Positions 49,613 to 58,739 of a DNA stretch of 64,000 bases are shown piece by piece (position 1 is the stretch's first letter; every line of letters begins with the position of its first letter). The translations under genes and the position numbers were made by a program. The DNA lies in assembly GCA_964387945.1 (NCBI GenBank), contig CAYLYX010000006.1, forward strand, positions 1 through 64,000. Direction: 5' to 3'. This DNA comes from Parvicella sp964387945. GTDB lineage: Bacteria; Bacteroidota; Bacteroidia; Flavobacteriales_D; Parvicellaceae. The notes below the pieces were generated by a model that had not been told where the DNA came from, searched no databases, and saw only the letters and a list, made by a program, of their open reading frames with translations.

Positions 49613-51952
49613 TTACTGTTTAATCAAACGGGTCATTTGCGTTTGACCCTCAATTTCGGTTGCTAAGATATACACTCCTGCATTTTCAACCTCAAGGATT
49701 TGTTGATTATTTAACGTCCCCTGCTGGATCAGTTTTCCTGAAATATCAAGCAATTGATAGGTTCCAGTTTTTCCATTCGTGTTAATCGTGAAAGCTTGAT
49801 GACTTGGATTTGGAAACACAAGTACATTGGAAGGATGGTTATCGGTAATGCTAGCGTACTCACCAATTTGGATCAAATCGACAGCTGCCTCTACCAAATG
49901 ACCACCATCGGCTTGCCAATCTGCCGTTTCAAAAACGATGTAAATACTAGACAAATCCGTGAAATAGTCAAAAGGGAAAACAACATCCGCAATCCATGCA
50001 TTGTTCGAATTGCTCTCGGTGTAGGTTTTCGCTAAAAACTTATCGGTACCGTCAGAAACATAAACCTTAAGCGAATCATTTGGTGTTCCGCTTCCCCCAG
50101 CATTTATCCACCAATAGTTATATTGAATTCCAGGAGCTCCGTAATCGCCCAAATCCATCATAGGAGAAGTGAGTATGGCATCAGCGATATCTACATCATC
50201 AGCACCTACGCCTCCCGTTGCAGAATTTCCGGTAACAAATGCCTTTTCACCACAATCGCCTGTTACATCATCTTCCGGGGCAATTGCTTCCCCAAACGAT
50301 TCGGTTCCATTAGGATCAGCTCTTTCCCATACACCATCTGGAGCACCTCCTGAAACACTCCAACCAAAGTCCAGACTGAAATCATCATAATATCCAGTAC
50401 CCAAATCCACGTTTTCTGTCACCGATGATCCAGTTACTTCCAAGGAGCCACAATACGTCACATACCCCCACATACCTACTAAAAGGTCATAAGTTCCAGG
50501 AATTACTCCCGTAAAGGTTAATGTCCCTGAAGTGGTTGTGCCGCTAAAGTCAAAGTCTTCATTAGACAGGATAACGGAAGCTCCATTCAATCCATTTGAG
50601 AGGTCATCGTTAACATTAATAACCACGTCCAATGGTACGATTGGATTAAGGGCAACGTCTTCTGTTGTAATCACACCATTGGTCAAGCTCACTCCAAAGA
50701 TAGTGTCGTCATAGTATGCCGGGTGAGAATAGATAACATCATAAGTCCCTGCCGTTGCAATTCCTGTTTCATAATCACCTATGGCATCCGTGTTGTCTGT
50801 GATGGTTTGTCCAATAATGGTGACCTCAACCCCGTTAATAGGGTTGGAGTTCGAAGCATCGGTTACATTACCTTCTAAGTAGCATCCTCTTTGATAGGTA
50901 ACGCCTAGAATATGAAGACCTTCTTCAATGTCTGAAGTAATGATGTTACCAGACGGTAACCAAGGGTAAGCACCCCAACATCCGTTGAAGCCATCTCCAT
51001 CGTACTGCGGAGAAGTGTCAAAGTTGGCAACCTCTACCATATTTCCTTTGTTAGAGACATCATGAACTACAAGACCATCCCTGTAATAGGAGGTAACAAT
51101 ATAATCGTCAATGAAGTGCGCATTGTGAGGAATAACGTTCATTCCTGGTGAAGACTGTATTCTGTCTAACTCAACAATATTTCCAGGGTCAGAAATGTCA
51201 TATTCTCCAATGAATCCGTTGGTAATCTCGTCAGTAGTGTAAACGTAATCACCATCATCGCTAAACCAAAGGTTGTGTGCGAAAACTCCTGGTGTAGTCT
51301 GTTGTCCGAGATAAATCGGGTTAGACTTGTTCGAAATGTCATACAGTGTAAAGAAGCCATCGTTGATGTGTGCCTGATAAAGTGTATCACCTCGTACCAC
51401 ACCATCATGTACATAGTAAGTGTCTTCAATACCCACTTCAATTGGGTTCATTGGATCCGTATCCACGTCTAGGATGATAGTTCCACCCTCCCCACGGTTG
51501 GCACCAAAAATATAGCAGAAGCCATTTTCATCTATATAAAGATTGTGAGCAGATTCCCATTCATCTCCTGATGGCCCGTAATAATAGGATGTGGTTAAGT
51601 TGGTATTACTAGGTAAGGTGCTTAAGTCAATAATTAAAAGTCCGTTTGCAGCTTCTGTTGTAACGTAAGCATAATCTCCCCAAGTCTTAATGTCCCTCCA
51701 AATAGAGTTCATTCCTGGTTCGTAGAACACCTCAACAGGATTGGTTGGATCAGAGATGTCAACCACAGAAGTTCCATCATTTAGACCAACAATAGCATAT
51801 TCATTCCCACTCTGATCTACATAGCCCCAAATGTCAGACGCATCTGAATTATGGATGCTAACAAGGTCGAGATGACCAAGTTCGGTCATGTTTAGTTGCG
51901 AAAAAATGTAGGGGGATAGAAATAGTAATGTAATGGTAAAAAAGTGCTTCAT
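49613..51952 (-). CDS. Choice-of-anchor B type secreted protein with type IX sorting domain
   Basis: 779 residues with signal peptide MKHFFTITLLFLSPYIFSQ. Residues 22-355 form the choice-of-anchor B region: GHLDLVSIHNSDASDIWGYVDQSGNEYAIVGLNDGTSVVDISDPTNPVEV, followed by LVI-repeat-like units (VVDISDP, LYDISNKSNP, EYDISDPGN, VHDVSNKGN), a beta-propeller. Two carboxypeptidase-regulatory-like domains follow (about 360-440 and 445-515), then a jelly-roll-like module. The last 75 residues (NHPSNVLVFPNPSHQAFTINTNGKTGTYQLLDISGKLI...MTRLIKQ) are the type A sorting domain read by the type IX secretion system. It is thus a surface or released protein of unknown target. Confidence 0.88.
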   Translation of the reverse strand: MKHFFTITLLFLSPYIFSQLNMTELGHLDLVSIHNSDASDIWGYVDQSGNEYAIVGLNDGTSVVDISDPTNPVEVFYEPGMNSIWRDIKTWGDYAYVTTEAANGLLIIDLSTLPSNTNLTTSYYYGPSGDEWESAHNLYIDENGFCYIFGANRGEGGTIILDVDTDPMNPIEVGIEDTYYVHDGVVRGDTLYQAHINDGFFTLYDISNKSNPIYLGQQTTPGVFAHNLWFSDDGDYVYTTDEITNGFIGEYDISDPGNIVELDRIQSSPGMNVIPHNAHFIDDYIVTSYYRDGLVVHDVSNKGNMVEVANFDTSPQYDGDGFNGCWGAYPWLPSGNIITSDIEEGLHILGVTYQRGCYLEGNVTDASNSNPINGVEVTIIGQTITDNTDAIGDYETGIATAGTYDVIYSHPAYYDDTIFGVSLTNGVITTEDVALNPIVPLDVVINVNDDLSNGLNGASVILSNEDFDFSGTTTSGTLTFTGVIPGTYDLLVGMWGYVTYCGSLEVTGSSVTENVDLGTGYYDDFSLDFGWSVSGGAPDGVWERADPNGTESFGEAIAPEDDVTGDCGEKAFVTGNSATGGVGADDVDIADAILTSPMMDLGDYGAPGIQYNYWWINAGGSGTPNDSLKVYVSDGTDKFLAKTYTESNSNNAWIADVVFPFDYFTDLSSIYIVFETADWQADGGHLVEAAVDLIQIGEYASITDNHPSNVLVFPNPSHQAFTINTNGKTGTYQLLDISGKLIQQGTLNNQQILEVENAGVYILATEIEGQTQMTRLIKQ

Positions 51953-51981
51953 TGTGTTTTTGGTTAAGATAAGATTGGTCT

Positions 51982-54900
51982 TTATCGCAAGACATTCACG
52001 TGTCCTATGAACTCATGGCGAGCCTCTTGGTTGTCTAAGAAATCAATTTTCCAGACATAGGTATCTACTTGAACAGCTTTTCCTTTGAAAGTAGCGTTCC
52101 AAAAATCATTGGGATCAGTGGTTTCATAAATAAGTTGTCCCCATCGATTAAAGATATAAAGTTGAAAGTCATGCACCTCTCGCGCCTCAATTCTAAAGAA
52201 GTCATTTACACCGTCACCGTTGGGTGTGAAAGAGTTTGGAACATAAAGCGAACTTTCTATTAAAACCTCAAGAGAGTCTGTGTTTCTACACCCATTAGTA
52301 TCAATAGCTGTGAAGTAATAATAGGATGTTTCATCAGGCGTTACTAGTGTTGTATAACAATCTGAACACAAAACACTGTCTTCACTTTCCCAATAATAAG
52401 TGACGCCATTCGTAATTCCCTCTAATTCGATTTCCTGACCTGCGAGTACAAAGCTTGGACCAGAAGCTACAACATGGGGAGGTGTATATAAGTTAACCAA
52501 AACTTCTAAGGTTTTACTGCAGCCCAGCGCGTTGGCAACAAGAACTTCGTAAATGGTTGGCTCTGTTGGTGACGCTAAGGTTGTATCTCCTGCACTATTA
52601 CTTAACGTTTCTGAAGGTGTCCATGTATAAGATGTCCCTCCAGAAGCCCAAAGTGTGGCCATATCTCCAGGGCAAATAATCGTATCTCCTACGATCTCCG
52701 GGAAAACTTCTATCACCTCAATTGTAACACTGTCGAAAACTGTTCCACATGCGTTGCTGATCTCTACAAATATTTCAGAAGTCGATTGAATATTGGTTAC
52801 TGCTGTACCAACCACAATATTCGTCAACAGGTTCGTTGGACTCCAAGTATAGGAAGTTCCACCTTCTGCAAACAAAGGGATTTGATCTCCAAGGCAAATG
52901 GTGGTATCATTCGTCAAACTGGGAACCGGCAAACTGTTGACAGTTTCAACAAAAACAGAGTCGGTGTGAACACAACCCGAGGCCATGGTGATGTCTACAT
53001 AAAACATAGTAGAATTTGCAGGCGTTGCGGTTGGCGTAGGAGAGCCTAAGTTTTGAATAGAAGGATCGTTGTGCCAACTGTAAGACACCCCTCCATACGC
53101 TTCAAGTATGACAGGGAAACCTGCACAAATCAAGGTGTCGGGCATGACAGCATAAACATCATCATAAACTGGCACGGTGATGATAGCCGTGTCCAAACCG
53201 CAGCTATCGGTAGCTACTACCATGTAGTCCGTTGTTGTTACGGGAAAGGCATGAGTCGTTGCTCCAGTTGGATTACTTAAGTTAGTAGATGGAAACCACT
53301 CGTAGGTAGCTCCTCCACCTGATACCAGCAAGGCACTATCTCCTATGCAAATGGTGTCAATGACGCTTACGGAAGCATTTCCTAACGCAAACACATCAAT
53401 GAAAAGTGAAGTGGTGTCAGAAAGTAAACAACCTGTAGAGTCTGAAACAACTAAGGTCACTTCATAGTTTCCGGTGTCAGTATACGTATGAGCCGGTTCG
53501 AACAAATTGGATGAATCACCATCACCAAAATACCAAGTGTATTCATTTCCTCCTGATGAGTTATTATTAAACTGATAAGCACTTGGAATACAAACGTAAG
53601 GCTGAGGAACGCTAATGGCAGGAGTAATTGACCCCAAGTCAAATTTGAAGGCTCCCAAGTTGCAATTAGTCGCATTATTGGAGTTTGACCAAGCTCCAGT
53701 GGTTGTTGGGAAATCACTATTTCCACCACACCCCGCACATACCGCCTGATAAACGGTTCCGCTCTTGTCAAATCGGCTCGTACCCCCATCTGCGTGTTCG
53801 CTACTTAGACTTCCACCAAAGAAAGTAGCATATAAAAGGGAGGATGCATCTGGCGCTAAAACTGCAAGGTAAAAATCACTTCCATCTGTGGCTCCTTGAA
53901 AAGCGTCTCCCGTTATTGGCATACCCAATGTTGTACTCGAAGTAGCATGAGCGCCCAAGCCTGTGTTGCCATTTAGTGGACCGCCCCATCCAGAGAAGTA
54001 GATAAAATCACATTCACTCACCAAGAAGGCGTTTACTGCAATGTCAACAGTACCGTTTCCACGTCCAATAGTAGTGGAGAGCAGGCCTGTGGAGAGGTCT
54101 GGACTTAGTTTTTGAATGTATTGCCCACTATTGGGGTTACTGTAAGTAGCGTTTACGACTGGATAGTTTCCATTTGTTTGCCCGATCATGTACACGTCAT
54201 CGTCTAAATCGGTTTGAACAAAGTAGTTTTGGTCATAGTCTGAAGTCCCAATGTAGGTTGCAGCCAGCAAGGTACTTCCATTGGGTGTAAACCTTGCCAC
54301 ATATCCATCTGCATCTCCGCCTTGATAGCTGCTGTGGAATCCTCCTGCTGTTTCTGGAAAGTCTGCGCTCAGTGTTCCACCAGCCAGATACATCTGTCCA
54401 GTAGAGCTTAGTTGAACTGAGTTTCCTGTTTCTCGATCAGATCCACCCACGTAGGTGGCAAATAGAACATTTGATAAGTTACTGTTCAACTGCACCAAAA
54501 CCGCATCCGATGGTCCGTTGAGCGAACCTTGAGGAGCATTTCCAGTTACTGGGAAATCTCCCGAGGATGTCGTAGAGGCAAGGATGATTTCACCATTCAT
54601 TCCGTTGATGATTTCTCCTCGGAAGGCATCACCGTAGTTAAAGTGGAGCAGCGAACCTTCATTGAGTCCGTCATTTCCGGTTCCACCTAAAAAAGTAGAG
54701 CCTACAATAGCCGTCCCAGCAGCATTGAGTTTAGTAACTACAATATCACACCCCAAAGAGTAATTAAAACCATAACCTGCCCAAGTCGTTCCTGTACCTC
54801 CTTGCATTACAGTTTGAAAGGCAGAAGCTGATATTGGGTAATTCGAGCTGTTACTAGTGCCCAGAATAACGAGTTCATCGTTAGGCGTAACCACCAAACT

Positions 54901-55863
54901 ATGCGGAATTTCATTGGAAGATCCGCCAATGTAAGAGGAGTAGACCAAACTTGTTCCATCAGCCGTATACTTGGTTATTCCCATGTCAATATTTCCACCG
55001 TTGAAACTTACTTGAAATGCACCTGTAGAGGTAGGATAGCCAGCAGCGAATACCGTTCCACCTACAAACATATTGCCTGCTAAGTCATTGGTAGCAGTAC
55101 AGCCAAAATTGTCTGCAGATGAGCCTGTATAAGTTGAAAAAGTCAATACAGGGTCGATGATAAGATCAAGCGATTGATCATATCCTTCAGGGAAAACAAA
55201 ATACAGGTGATTGTCCCGGAGTTCATACTGGCAAGCTACCTGTACTTCTTCTCCATCAACGTGCTGATAGGCATAGGGGCTTTGTTCGATAATCTCACCT
55301 ACAGAGGTTTCTAAAACTAAGTGCCCTTTTTTAATTCGCATTTTATCCAAGCCTTCATAGTGGATTAGAATATCAGATGCATTCCCTGCTGGTCGAACAA
55401 TGAAGTCGTATTTGGTCTGTCCGTAGTATTCGTAGAATTGATAGTCAATCCCTTTGTAGATGTCTTTCACGTAAACTTTGTCAAATGCCTTTACGTTTGA
55501 TTCCCATCGAGAGGAGTCATTGCCAATAAAAAAGTTATAGTATTGCTTTTTTTCTTTTCCAAGAATGTAACGGGCGTCTGGATTGGAATTGATAAAAGTG
55601 GTTCTGTACGCATGACCAGGGACGAAGTCTTGATCATAATTTCCATGCTTTGCTTTTCCGTACAAGGATTTGTCATAAACGGAATAAGTGATTTGATCTT
55701 TTTCAAAGAAAATATCACCGGAGTTCAATGGAAGTTTAAAATCAATGTGCTGCTCCCATTGTCCTTCATTACGAATAAAATTGGCCTCAGATTCTTGGGC
55801 ATAGCCAAATATTCCGTAAATTAACGGAGTAATGAAGAGTATGAGTTTAAGCCAATTCTGCAT
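51982..55863 (-). CDS. Giant type IX cargo protein with PKD and CHU_C (gliding-motility-associated) domain
   Basis: 1293 residues from ATG 55863 (MQNWLKLILFITPLIYGIFGYAQ, a good signal peptide); the ATG at 55929 would start inside the upstream palindrome. Residues about 25-240 resemble the N-terminal domain of SBBP-repeat proteins (FIRNEGQWEQHIDFKLPLNSGDIFFE, YDFIVRPAGN). Repeats of the form TYIGGSS.. / TFLGGTGNDG / TYVGGSDRETGNSV follow to about 760. Next come a PKD domain (YTWYFGDGDSSNLFEPAHTYTDTGNYEVTLVV) and four Ig-like repeats with SY.W.P.. / T.Y.V. cores (GGATYEWFPSTNLSNP, GGTSYTWSPTNLL, GGTSYTWTPSETLSN). The C-terminal CHU_C domain has VPNSFTPNGDGVNDFFRI and IFNRWGQLIYET, the type B signal for the type IX system. 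The protein is therefore surface-attached, with a likely adhesin role. Confidence 0.92.
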   Translation of the reverse strand: MQNWLKLILFITPLIYGIFGYAQESEANFIRNEGQWEQHIDFKLPLNSGDIFFEKDQITYSVYDKSLYGKAKHGNYDQDFVPGHAYRTTFINSNPDARYILGKEKKQYYNFFIGNDSSRWESNVKAFDKVYVKDIYKGIDYQFYEYYGQTKYDFIVRPAGNASDILIHYEGLDKMRIKKGHLVLETSVGEIIEQSPYAYQHVDGEEVQVACQYELRDNHLYFVFPEGYDQSLDLIIDPVLTFSTYTGSSADNFGCTATNDLAGNMFVGGTVFAAGYPTSTGAFQVSFNGGNIDMGITKYTADGTSLVYSSYIGGSSNEIPHSLVVTPNDELVILGTSNSSNYPISASAFQTVMQGGTGTTWAGYGFNYSLGCDIVVTKLNAAGTAIVGSTFLGGTGNDGLNEGSLLHFNYGDAFRGEIINGMNGEIILASTTSSGDFPVTGNAPQGSLNGPSDAVLVQLNSNLSNVLFATYVGGSDRETGNSVQLSSTGQMYLAGGTLSADFPETAGGFHSSYQGGDADGYVARFTPNGSTLLAATYIGTSDYDQNYFVQTDLDDDVYMIGQTNGNYPVVNATYSNPNSGQYIQKLSPDLSTGLLSTTIGRGNGTVDIAVNAFLVSECDFIYFSGWGGPLNGNTGLGAHATSSTTLGMPITGDAFQGATDGSDFYLAVLAPDASSLLYATFFGGSLSSEHADGGTSRFDKSGTVYQAVCAGCGGNSDFPTTTGAWSNSNNATNCNLGAFKFDLGSITPAISVPQPYVCIPSAYQFNNNSSGGNEYTWYFGDGDSSNLFEPAHTYTDTGNYEVTLVVSDSTGCLLSDTTSLFIDVFALGNASVSVIDTICIGDSALLVSGGGATYEWFPSTNLSNPTGATTHAFPVTTTDYMVVATDSCGLDTAIITVPVYDDVYAVMPDTLICAGFPVILEAYGGVSYSWHNDPSIQNLGSPTPTATPANSTMFYVDITMASGCVHTDSVFVETVNSLPVPSLTNDTTICLGDQIPLFAEGGTSYTWSPTNLLTNIVVGTAVTNIQSTSEIFVEISNACGTVFDSVTIEVIEVFPEIVGDTIICPGDMATLWASGGTSYTWTPSETLSNSAGDTTLASPTEPTIYEVLVANALGCSKTLEVLVNLYTPPHVVASGPSFVLAGQEIELEGITNGVTYYWESEDSVLCSDCYTTLVTPDETSYYYFTAIDTNGCRNTDSLEVLIESSLYVPNSFTPNGDGVNDFFRIEAREVHDFQLYIFNRWGQLIYETTDPNDFWNATFKGKAVQVDTYVWKIDFLDNQEARHEFIGHVNVLR

Positions 55864-55877
55864 TAGGTAGTTCACCA

Positions 55878-55920
55878 CAAATTTAGTGCAATAATTAGTA
55901 TGTAAGTACTTACATACTAA
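55878..55920 (-). promoter_or_regulatory. Promoter with perfect 26-bp palindrome before the CHU_C gene
   Basis: On the minus strand TAAATTTG (55878-55885) is a -7 box, 14 bases before the start codon. Bases 55895-55920 are an exact palindrome whose half-site is TTAGTATGTAAGT. It starts 9 bases upstream of the -7 box and so covers the -33 region. With no loop and no T-run it is not a terminator; an operator for a dimeric regulator is the best reading. Confidence 0.62.
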
Positions 55921-55992
55921 CGTGTTCATCTGTAGATGGTTGCTTTTACCCTCGAGTTGAATTCAACGAACGGGATCACAGAAAGTTTCAGA

Positions 55993-57504
55993 CTATGGTA
56001 AAAGGGTGCAAACGGTAATGGCTGAATCTTGATAAGAAACCTGAAAATCAAGGTCTTTTTGAAGATATTTCAAAGGAAGGTTGGTGGGCGAAATGATTAT
56101 TTCTAGACCTTCTTTTAAGAAGTAATCTAATGTATCTTGCGTGTAGCTTTCGTCTAACGGTAAGGTCCATCCTTTTCGCTCTATAGCCAACAAACCTCCG
56201 TTTTTGGATTGATCCTTCAAGATAAGAACAGCAGCTTCTTCGGGAACTACATTTTGCACCTCTTTTGATGTATTTTCGAGGTGAATTCCCATGTATGAAA
56301 TTTGATCTAAACGTTGATCAAGTCTATTGTTTACACGTGTTCCTGCATAATTAATTCCCAATATCACGACAATGGCAAGCACAACTTTACTCGTCCACTC
56401 AACGTACTTATTGTCCCAAGCTGTTTGGAGCGAACGTATACTACCAACTAACAAAGCCACTATAATGGGGAATAAGGCCAGAGCGTAATAGTCATGATCT
56501 TTGAACTGGGAGAAGAACAACAAAAAGTAGCAGCCTGCTCCTAAAAGCAGTAAGCCAAGGAGAATAGCATACTTTCCAAGTTTCTTAAAAAGAACTAGCT
56601 GCAAACCGCCAAGCAGCCAAAGCACGTGATGGGAAGAATGTGCCAAATAATCGATAAACCAAAAGTTGAAAATGTGATCCCATGTTTTGGAAACTTCAGT
56701 GTCTGGCATTCCCCAAATAGCTCGAGACCCTGTTGTAAAATATTCCGTTTGAAAATGGTTGTTGTAAAGTAAGACATAGACATTCCAACATGCGATAAGA
56801 AAGATACTTAAACCAAACCAGGAAAGAATTTGCTTCAAGGAATTATTTTTTTCTCCACGCAAGGATTGGATCACCGCGAAGCCTACAATAGCAATCGGAG
56901 AAATGAAGAAGGTGACTTTTATGAGTCCAGCAAGCGCAAAGAAGATAAAGGGTTTATACCATTTTGGACGGTTGCTATGGAACTGTTTATAAGTAGAGTG
57001 CCAGCCGATAAGCGTTAGTCCCAGGGCTGCAGCATCTGGCAAAAAATTAAAGATGTAATAATTGAAGAGGGTAGAGGTGAATAAAAAGAGTACAATCAGT
57101 AACGCGTAAACATTGTCTTTGAGTAGCTTCTGAGAAAGTTTTAGTAAATGGTATAATCCAGTAAGAACTATTCCTAAATTGATAAGTTTTAAAAAGAAAT
57201 AGTGTTTCCCAAAACCTGAATACAGAAAAGACAAGACGTAATAGATTATTGGAAATTCACAGGCGGCATTGCCATCTTCACTATCTAAGTTGAGTGTGCC
57301 CGGTTTGAAGAAATTATGGCCATTTTCTTGATAGTGATCTATAAAAGCTAGACTATCCGTTTGACGGATGTAGTGAATTCCACCCGGACCATCATAGAAG
57401 TGTTGGTAAAAACCGAAAAGAAAAAACAGGAGGATAACAGTTGCTAAGAAAGCAATGTCAACCCAATACGCTTTTAGCCAAGAGGCCTTATTTTCGGTTT
57501 GCAT
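55993..57504 (-). CDS. GT-C-like multi-spanning membrane glycosyltransferase-type protein
   Basis: 503 residues with about eleven membrane helices. DGPGGIHYIRQTDSLAFIDHYQENGHNFFKPGTLNLDSEDGNAACEFPIIYYVLSFLYSGFG is a loop after helix 1 with RQTDS and E.P, arranged as in ArnT/PMT-type GT-C enzymes, and FKDHDYYALALFPIIVALL is a later conserved-looking turn. A C-terminal soluble segment of about 110 residues follows. The family uses polyprenyl-phosphate sugars, but donor and acceptor are unknown. Its start overlaps the end of the sigma-54 activator gene by 17 bases. Confidence 0.8.
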   Translation of the reverse strand: MQTENKASWLKAYWVDIAFLATVILLFFLFGFYQHFYDGPGGIHYIRQTDSLAFIDHYQENGHNFFKPGTLNLDSEDGNAACEFPIIYYVLSFLYSGFGKHYFFLKLINLGIVLTGLYHLLKLSQKLLKDNVYALLIVLFLFTSTLFNYYIFNFLPDAAALGLTLIGWHSTYKQFHSNRPKWYKPFIFFALAGLIKVTFFISPIAIVGFAVIQSLRGEKNNSLKQILSWFGLSIFLIACWNVYVLLYNNHFQTEYFTTGSRAIWGMPDTEVSKTWDHIFNFWFIDYLAHSSHHVLWLLGGLQLVLFKKLGKYAILLGLLLLGAGCYFLLFFSQFKDHDYYALALFPIIVALLVGSIRSLQTAWDNKYVEWTSKVVLAIVVILGINYAGTRVNNRLDQRLDQISYMGIHLENTSKEVQNVVPEEAAVLILKDQSKNGGLLAIERKGWTLPLDESYTQDTLDYFLKEGLEIIISPTNLPLKYLQKDLDFQVSYQDSAITVCTLLP

Positions 57505-58660
57505 AGAGTTCTACATCAGCACCAGTAATCTTGTTTTCACAGAGGATAACCAATCTTTCAATGATGTTTCTCAGTTCGCGAATATTTCCTGTCCAGTCTA
57601 CTTCTTGTAGTGCTTTGATGCCGTCTTTGGTGATTTCTTTCATCGGAACACCCTGATCTTCACAAATCATGTTCAAGAAATGGTCTGCCAACAAAGGAAT
57701 ATCGTCTTTTCTCTCGTTAAGCGAGGGTACATGAATTGGGATTACATTTAACCTGTGATATAAATCTTCTCGGAAGTTGCCTTCTTCAATTTCCTTGGCC
57801 AGGTTTTTATTGGTAGCAGCAAAGACTCGTACATTTACTTTTATTTCTTTATCTCCACCCACTCGAGTAATTTTGTGCTCTTGTAAGGCTCTCAAAACCT
57901 TTGCTTGAGCAGAAGCTGACATGTCTCCAATTTCATCCAAGAAGAGTGAACCTCCATCAGCTAGTTCAAACTTCCCTTGACGCATTTTATGTGCTGAGGT
58001 AAACGATCCTTTCTCGTGTCCAAACAACTCACTTTCTATCAATTCAGAGGGAATAGCAGCACAGTTCACCTCAATGAAAGGAGCCTTGGCACGTTCACTT
58101 CGTTCGTGAAGCTGACGAGCAACTAACTCTTTGCCGGCTCCATTGGCTCCGGTAATCAAAACTCTAGCATCTGTGGGTGCTACCTTTTCAATCATTTCTT
58201 TGATCTTCAAAATGGGCTCAGACTCACCAATGATATCCGTGATTTTTCCTTTGCTCACTTTGCGTTTCAGCACCTTGTTCTCTGTTACAATGTCTTTGCG
58301 TTCAAGCGCATTTCTCAAGGTTACCAACGTTCGGTTAAGGTCAAGTGGTTTTTGGATGAAATCATACGCCCCTTTCTTGATTGCTTCGACAGCCGTTTCT
58401 ATATTGCCATGTCCGGAAATCATTACTACGGGAACATCGATGCCTTTTTCTACAACTTCAGACAAAACTTCCATTCCGTCTTTTTTTGGCATTTTGATAT
58501 CACACAGCACCAGGTCATACTTCTCTTTGCCGATCATGTGGAGTCCAATCTCCCCATCTTCAGCCGTGTCCACCTCAAATTTTTCAAATTCCAGAATCTC
58601 CTTCAACGTACTTCTGATCGGACGTTCATCATCGATAACCAATATCTTCGTTTTTGCCAT
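57488..58660 (-). CDS. NtrC-type sigma-54 response regulator lacking a DNA-binding domain
   Basis: 390 residues. The receiver domain (1-120) has phosphoacceptor Asp54 in VLCDIKMPKKDG, Thr/Ser and Lys in KKGAYDFIQKPLD. The AAA+ domain (about 140-370) has Walker A GANGAGKE, GGSLFLDEIGDMS and RVFAATNKNL. The sigma-54 contact loop, normally GAFTGA, reads GSFTSA, and the protein stops after NIIERLVILCENKITGADVELYANRK, so no Fis-type helix-turn-helix follows. It can be phosphorylated and can hydrolyse ATP, but contact with specific DNA or sigma-54 is doubtful. A TAAATTTG box lies 23 bases upstream at 58683-58690 (minus strand). Confidence 0.9.
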   Translation of the reverse strand: MAKTKILVIDDERPIRSTLKEILEFEKFEVDTAEDGEIGLHMIGKEKYDLVLCDIKMPKKDGMEVLSEVVEKGIDVPVVMISGHGNIETAVEAIKKGAYDFIQKPLDLNRTLVTLRNALERKDIVTENKVLKRKVSKGKITDIIGESEPILKIKEMIEKVAPTDARVLITGANGAGKELVARQLHERSERAKAPFIEVNCAAIPSELIESELFGHEKGSFTSAHKMRQGKFELADGGSLFLDEIGDMSASAQAKVLRALQEHKITRVGGDKEIKVNVRVFAATNKNLAKEIEEGNFREDLYHRLNVIPIHVPSLNERKDDIPLLADHFLNMICEDQGVPMKEITKDGIKALQEVDWTGNIRELRNIIERLVILCENKITGADVELYANRK

Positions 58661-58739
58661 AGCTTTCTAAATTGTAGAGTTACAAATTTAAAACTTTAAG
58701 GCAGAAATTGTGCCGAAGCGAAGAAAACGTTAGAAAAGT

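Noticed and set aside
52500..53400. DNA repeats inside the CHU_C gene as a mobile or CRISPR-like repeat
   Set aside because: The similarity follows repeated Ig-like protein modules (GGTSYTW..P) and is explained by domain duplication.
53457..53789. 110-codon open frame inside the CHU_C gene on the same strand
   Set aside because: A frame shadow of the real gene; composition is unlike a protein and the main frame carries clear PKD and repeat motifs.
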